From NCBI GenBank assembly GCA_017550405.1, contig JAFZPH010000044.1, positions 1 to 64,000 of the forward strand: a stretch of 64,000 nt of DNA, in the 5' to 3' direction. Below the pieces are notes generated by a model. That model ran no database searches. It saw only the letters and a program-made list of their open reading frames with translations, and had not been told where the DNA came from. Numbering within the stretch: position 1 is the stretch's first letter; every line of letters begins with the position of its first letter. This DNA is from Bacteroidales bacterium. Its GTDB lineage: Bacteria; Bacteroidota; Bacteroidia; Bacteroidales; P3. Both the position numbers and the translations under genes were made by a program. Shown in pieces: positions 62,069-64,000 of the stretch.

Positions 62069-63325
62069 ATGAGCTATTTTTTCACATCTGAATCAGTAAG
62101 CGAGGGCCATCCCGACAAGGTGGCCGACCAGATTTCGGACTCGCTGTTGGACGAGTTCCTACGTCGCGACCCCGACAGCCATGTGGCCTGCGAGACATTG
62201 GTGACCACTGGCCTTGTGGTGGTCAGCGGTGAGGTGACCTGCGACGGGTATGTCGAGATACAGGACACCGTGCGCGATGTCATCCGCCGCATTGGCTACA
62301 CCAAGGGCGAGTATATGTTCGAGGCCAACTCGTGCGGGGTGCTTTCCACCATCCACGGGCAAAGCGGCGACATCAATCAGGGCGTAAGCCGTGCCAAAGC
62401 CGAGGAGCAAGGCGCAGGCGACCAGGGCATGATGTTCGGCTATGCCTGCAACGAGACACCCGAGTTGATGCCGCTGCCCATCACCTTGGCGCATATCTTC
62501 CTGCAGGAGCTTACCCGCATCCGCAAGGAGGGGAAACAGATGCGTTACCTGCGTCCCGACGCCAAGAGCCAGATAACCGTCCAGTACAGCGACGAGGGGA
62601 AGCCCCAGCGCATCGAGGCTATTGTCATCTCCACGCAGCACGAAGAGTTCGACGAGGAGAAGGCCATGCTGAAACGCATCCGCACGGATGTAAAGGAAAT
62701 CCTTATCCCGCGTGTGCTGGCACGTCTGAGCGACGAGAACCGTGCCCTCTTTGCCGGGGAGGACTACAAACTGTTTGTCAATCCCACGGGCAAATTTGTG
62801 ATAGGCGGTCCGCACGGCGACACCGGATTGACGGGACGCAAGATTATCGTCGACACCTACGGCGGGCGCGGTGCCCATGGCGGCGGTGCCTTCAGCGGCA
62901 AAGACCCCTCCAAGGTCGACCGCTCGGCAGCCTACGCCACCCGCCACATCGCCAAGAACATGGTGGCGGCAGGCGTGTGCGACGAGGTGCTGGTGCAGGT
63001 GGCCTACGCCATCGGCGTGGCCGAGCCGGTGGGTCTGTATGTCAACACCTACGGCACGGCACACGTCCAGATGACCGACGGCGAGATTGCCCAGCATATC
63101 GGCCACCTGTTCGACATGCGTCCGTATGCCATCATTGAACGCTTCGGCCTGAAGAACCCCATCTATGCCCCCACCGCCGCCTACGGCCATATCGGGCGCG
63201 ACCCCTACACTGCCGAGGTGACCATGTACGAGCCTTGTGGCAAAGCCTACACCAAAACCGTCGACTTCTTTGCCTGGGAGAAGCTGGACTATGTTGAACC
63301 TATCCGCAAAGAGTTCGGGCTATAA
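62069..63325 (+). CDS. metK: S-adenosylmethionine synthetase
   Basis: MetK makes S-adenosylmethionine from methionine and ATP. The 418-residue protein begins [24 protein letters not shown], with the conserved catalytic HPDK, and contains [12 protein letters not shown], the P-loop-like [21 protein letters not shown] and [19 protein letters not shown] 62069 is used; the GTG at 62042 lies upstream of a hairpin and would add nine residues without homology. Confidence 0.97.
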   Translation: MSYFFTSESVSEGHPDKVADQISDSLLDEFLRRDPDSHVACETLVTTGLVVVSGEVTCDGYVEIQDTVRDVIRRIGYTKGEYMFEANSCGVLSTIHGQSGDINQGVSRAKAEEQGAGDQGMMFGYACNETPELMPLPITLAHIFLQELTRIRKEGKQMRYLRPDAKSQITVQYSDEGKPQRIEAIVISTQHEEFDEEKAMLKRIRTDVKEILIPRVLARLSDENRALFAGEDYKLFVNPTGKFVIGGPHGDTGLTGRKIIVDTYGGRGAHGGGAFSGKDPSKVDRSAAYATRHIAKNMVAAGVCDEVLVQVAYAIGVAEPVGLYVNTYGTAHVQMTDGEIAQHIGHLFDMRPYAIIERFGLKNPIYAPTAAYGHIGRDPYTAEVTMYEPCGKAYTKTVDFFAWEKLDYVEPIRKEFGL

Positions 63326-63340
63326 TTGCATGAATGGAAT

Positions 63341-63637
63341 ATGAATCTCACAGGACTAATCATCGGGGTGTCGGCGTTCCTATGCATTGGGGTGTTCCAC
63401 CCAATCGTTATTAAGGCTGAATACCACTGGGGTGTGCGATGCTGGTGGCTGTTTCTGCTGTTTGGGCTGGGATGTTTGGTGGCGTCGCTGTTTGTCGACG
63501 GTGTGGTGATTGCCGCCTTGCTCGGTGTGGCGGGGTTCTCAAGCCTGTGGTCAATCATCGAGCTGTTCAAGCAGCGCGAGCGAGTGAGGAAAGGCTGGTT
63601 TCCGCGCAATCCCAAACGAGACAGTGATAAGGGTTGA
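63341..63637 (+). CDS. DUF4491 family membrane protein
   Basis: A 98-residue membrane protein with three hydrophobic segments (LTGLIIGVSAFLCIGVFHPIVI, WWLFLLFGLGCLVASLFV, GVVIAALLGVAGFSSLWSII) and a basic C-terminus with RKGWFPRNPKR. This matches DUF4491, common in Bacteroidetes and some Firmicutes, of unknown function. It follows metK by 15 nt and is probably cotranscribed. Confidence 0.8.
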   Translation: MNLTGLIIGVSAFLCIGVFHPIVIKAEYHWGVRCWWLFLLFGLGCLVASLFVDGVVIAALLGVAGFSSLWSIIELFKQRERVRKGWFPRNPKRDSDKG

Positions 63638-63744
63638 TTGCTTGATTGTTTGATTGTCTGAGTAATGAAGACGCGCCAGCCATTCAAACAATCAAACATT
63701 CAAACAATCAAACATTCACGCATTCACACATTAAAGCATTATTA
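63636..63744. repeat. 8-bp tandem array before pdxJ
   Basis: Four octamers (GATTGCTT, GATTGTTT, GATTGTCT, GAGTAATG) are followed after 13 nt by eight more of inverted sense (CATTCAAA, CAATCAAA, the same pair again, CATTCACG, CATTCACA, CATTAAAG, CATTATTA), ending 4 nt before the pdxJ ATG. The two parts could pair. Confidence 0.75.
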
Positions 63745-63748
63745 CAAA

Positions 63749-64000
63749 ATGACAAAACTAAGTGTAAACATCAACAAAGTGGCCACCCTGCGCAATGCGC
63801 GCGGGGGCCATGTGCCGGATGTGGTCAAGTTCGCGCTGGACTGTGAGCAGTTTGGCGCGGAAGGCATTACCGTCCATCCCCGTCCCGACGAGCGGCATAT
63901 CCGCTACAAGGATGTGTACGACTTGAAGCCGGTGCTCACTACCGAGTTCAACATCGAGGGCAATCCCGTGCCCCGCTTTGTGGAGCTAGTCAAAGAGATC
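63749..64000 (+). CDS. pdxJ: Pyridoxine 5'-phosphate synthase, 5' part
   Basis: The first 84 residues of PdxJ, which condenses 3-amino-2-oxopropyl phosphate with deoxyxylulose phosphate in vitamin B6 synthesis. [17 protein letters not shown], the [25 protein letters not shown] segment and [11 protein letters not shown] are conserved. The gene continues past the window. Being first of its transcript or joined to metK is undecided; an octamer array precedes it. Confidence 0.95.
   Translation, partial: MTKLSVNINKVATLRNARGGHVPDVVKFALDCEQFGAEGITVHPRPDERHIRYKDVYDLKPVLTTEFNIEGNPVPRFVELVKEI

Overview
The window is a stretch of Bacteroidota chromosome, most probably order Bacteroidales. The signs are: nearly every promoter I can find carries the Bacteroidetes -7 box TAnnTTTG, often with a TTG/TTTG box exactly 19 nt upstream; genes lack strong Shine-Dalgarno sequences; and several products are hallmarks of the phylum (SprA of the type IX secretion system, a TonB receptor/DUF4249 lipoprotein pair, a fused DAHP synthase-chorismate mutase, a BspA-like lipoprotein, NQR joined to a fumarate reductase-type SDH). 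Most genes are GC-rich with strong third-position bias, which produces long antisense shadow frames. Genus cannot be decided from this sequence. A complete SprA argues for a T9SS-bearing lineage.

Layout. 1-2900: two AAA/DUF4143 ATPases, each behind its own repeat-rich promoter. 3000-6500 (minus): yciO, a small membrane protein, panC and a sialidase lipoprotein. 6550-24500 (plus): an M64 peptidase, a beta-helix lipoprotein, ruvA, the 7 kb sprA, a TPR protein, a DedA protein, a small membrane protein, sufS, recN and an M23 peptidase. 24600-27100 (minus): a LiaF-like protein and a BspA-like lipoprotein. 27600-31150 (plus): rplU-rpmA, DAHPS/CM, and a radical SAM/lipoprotein pair. 31130-37090 (minus): glnA, folK, TonB receptor, DUF4249 and aroK, tightly packed. 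37170-44515: pepP, a zinc exporter (minus), then two nearly duplicate Na/Pi cotransporters and a nuclease. 44630-47090 (minus): a TonB-type outer-membrane barrel. 47680-57300: nqrABCDEF-sdhCAB, a Na+-pumping NADH dehydrogenase next to a menaquinol:fumarate oxidoreductase. 57300-61500: an AT-rich island with hairpins, a long structured leader RNA candidate and a 932-residue zinc-ribbon protein of unknown function. 61530-64000: an orphan antitoxin-like gene (minus), metK, a DUF4491 protein and the start of pdxJ.

How the genes work together. The NQR/SDH block suits anaerobic fumarate respiration with a sodium motive force. The two Na/Pi transporters each lie behind four direct repeats at exact 11-bp spacing, at the same distance from the -7 box, which looks like a Pho box. 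The second is translationally coupled to an exported nuclease, suggesting a phosphate-scavenging unit. The best candidate for an undescribed system is 57.7-61.0 kb: one canonical promoter, about 300 nt of extensively self-complementary leader including a possible pseudoknot, then one large AT-rich zinc-ribbon gene with no recognisable partner. A second, described but uncharacterised, system is the radical SAM/lipoprotein pair at 29.5-31.2 kb.

Intergenic DNA is unusually structured. There are four arrays of degenerate 8-bp units, one of 9-bp units, a pair of 97-nt imperfect palindromic elements, a dispersed 20-nt motif, and palindromes with a GGATT-n3/4-AATCC core. No rRNA, tRNA, CRISPR array or complete insertion sequence was recognised.
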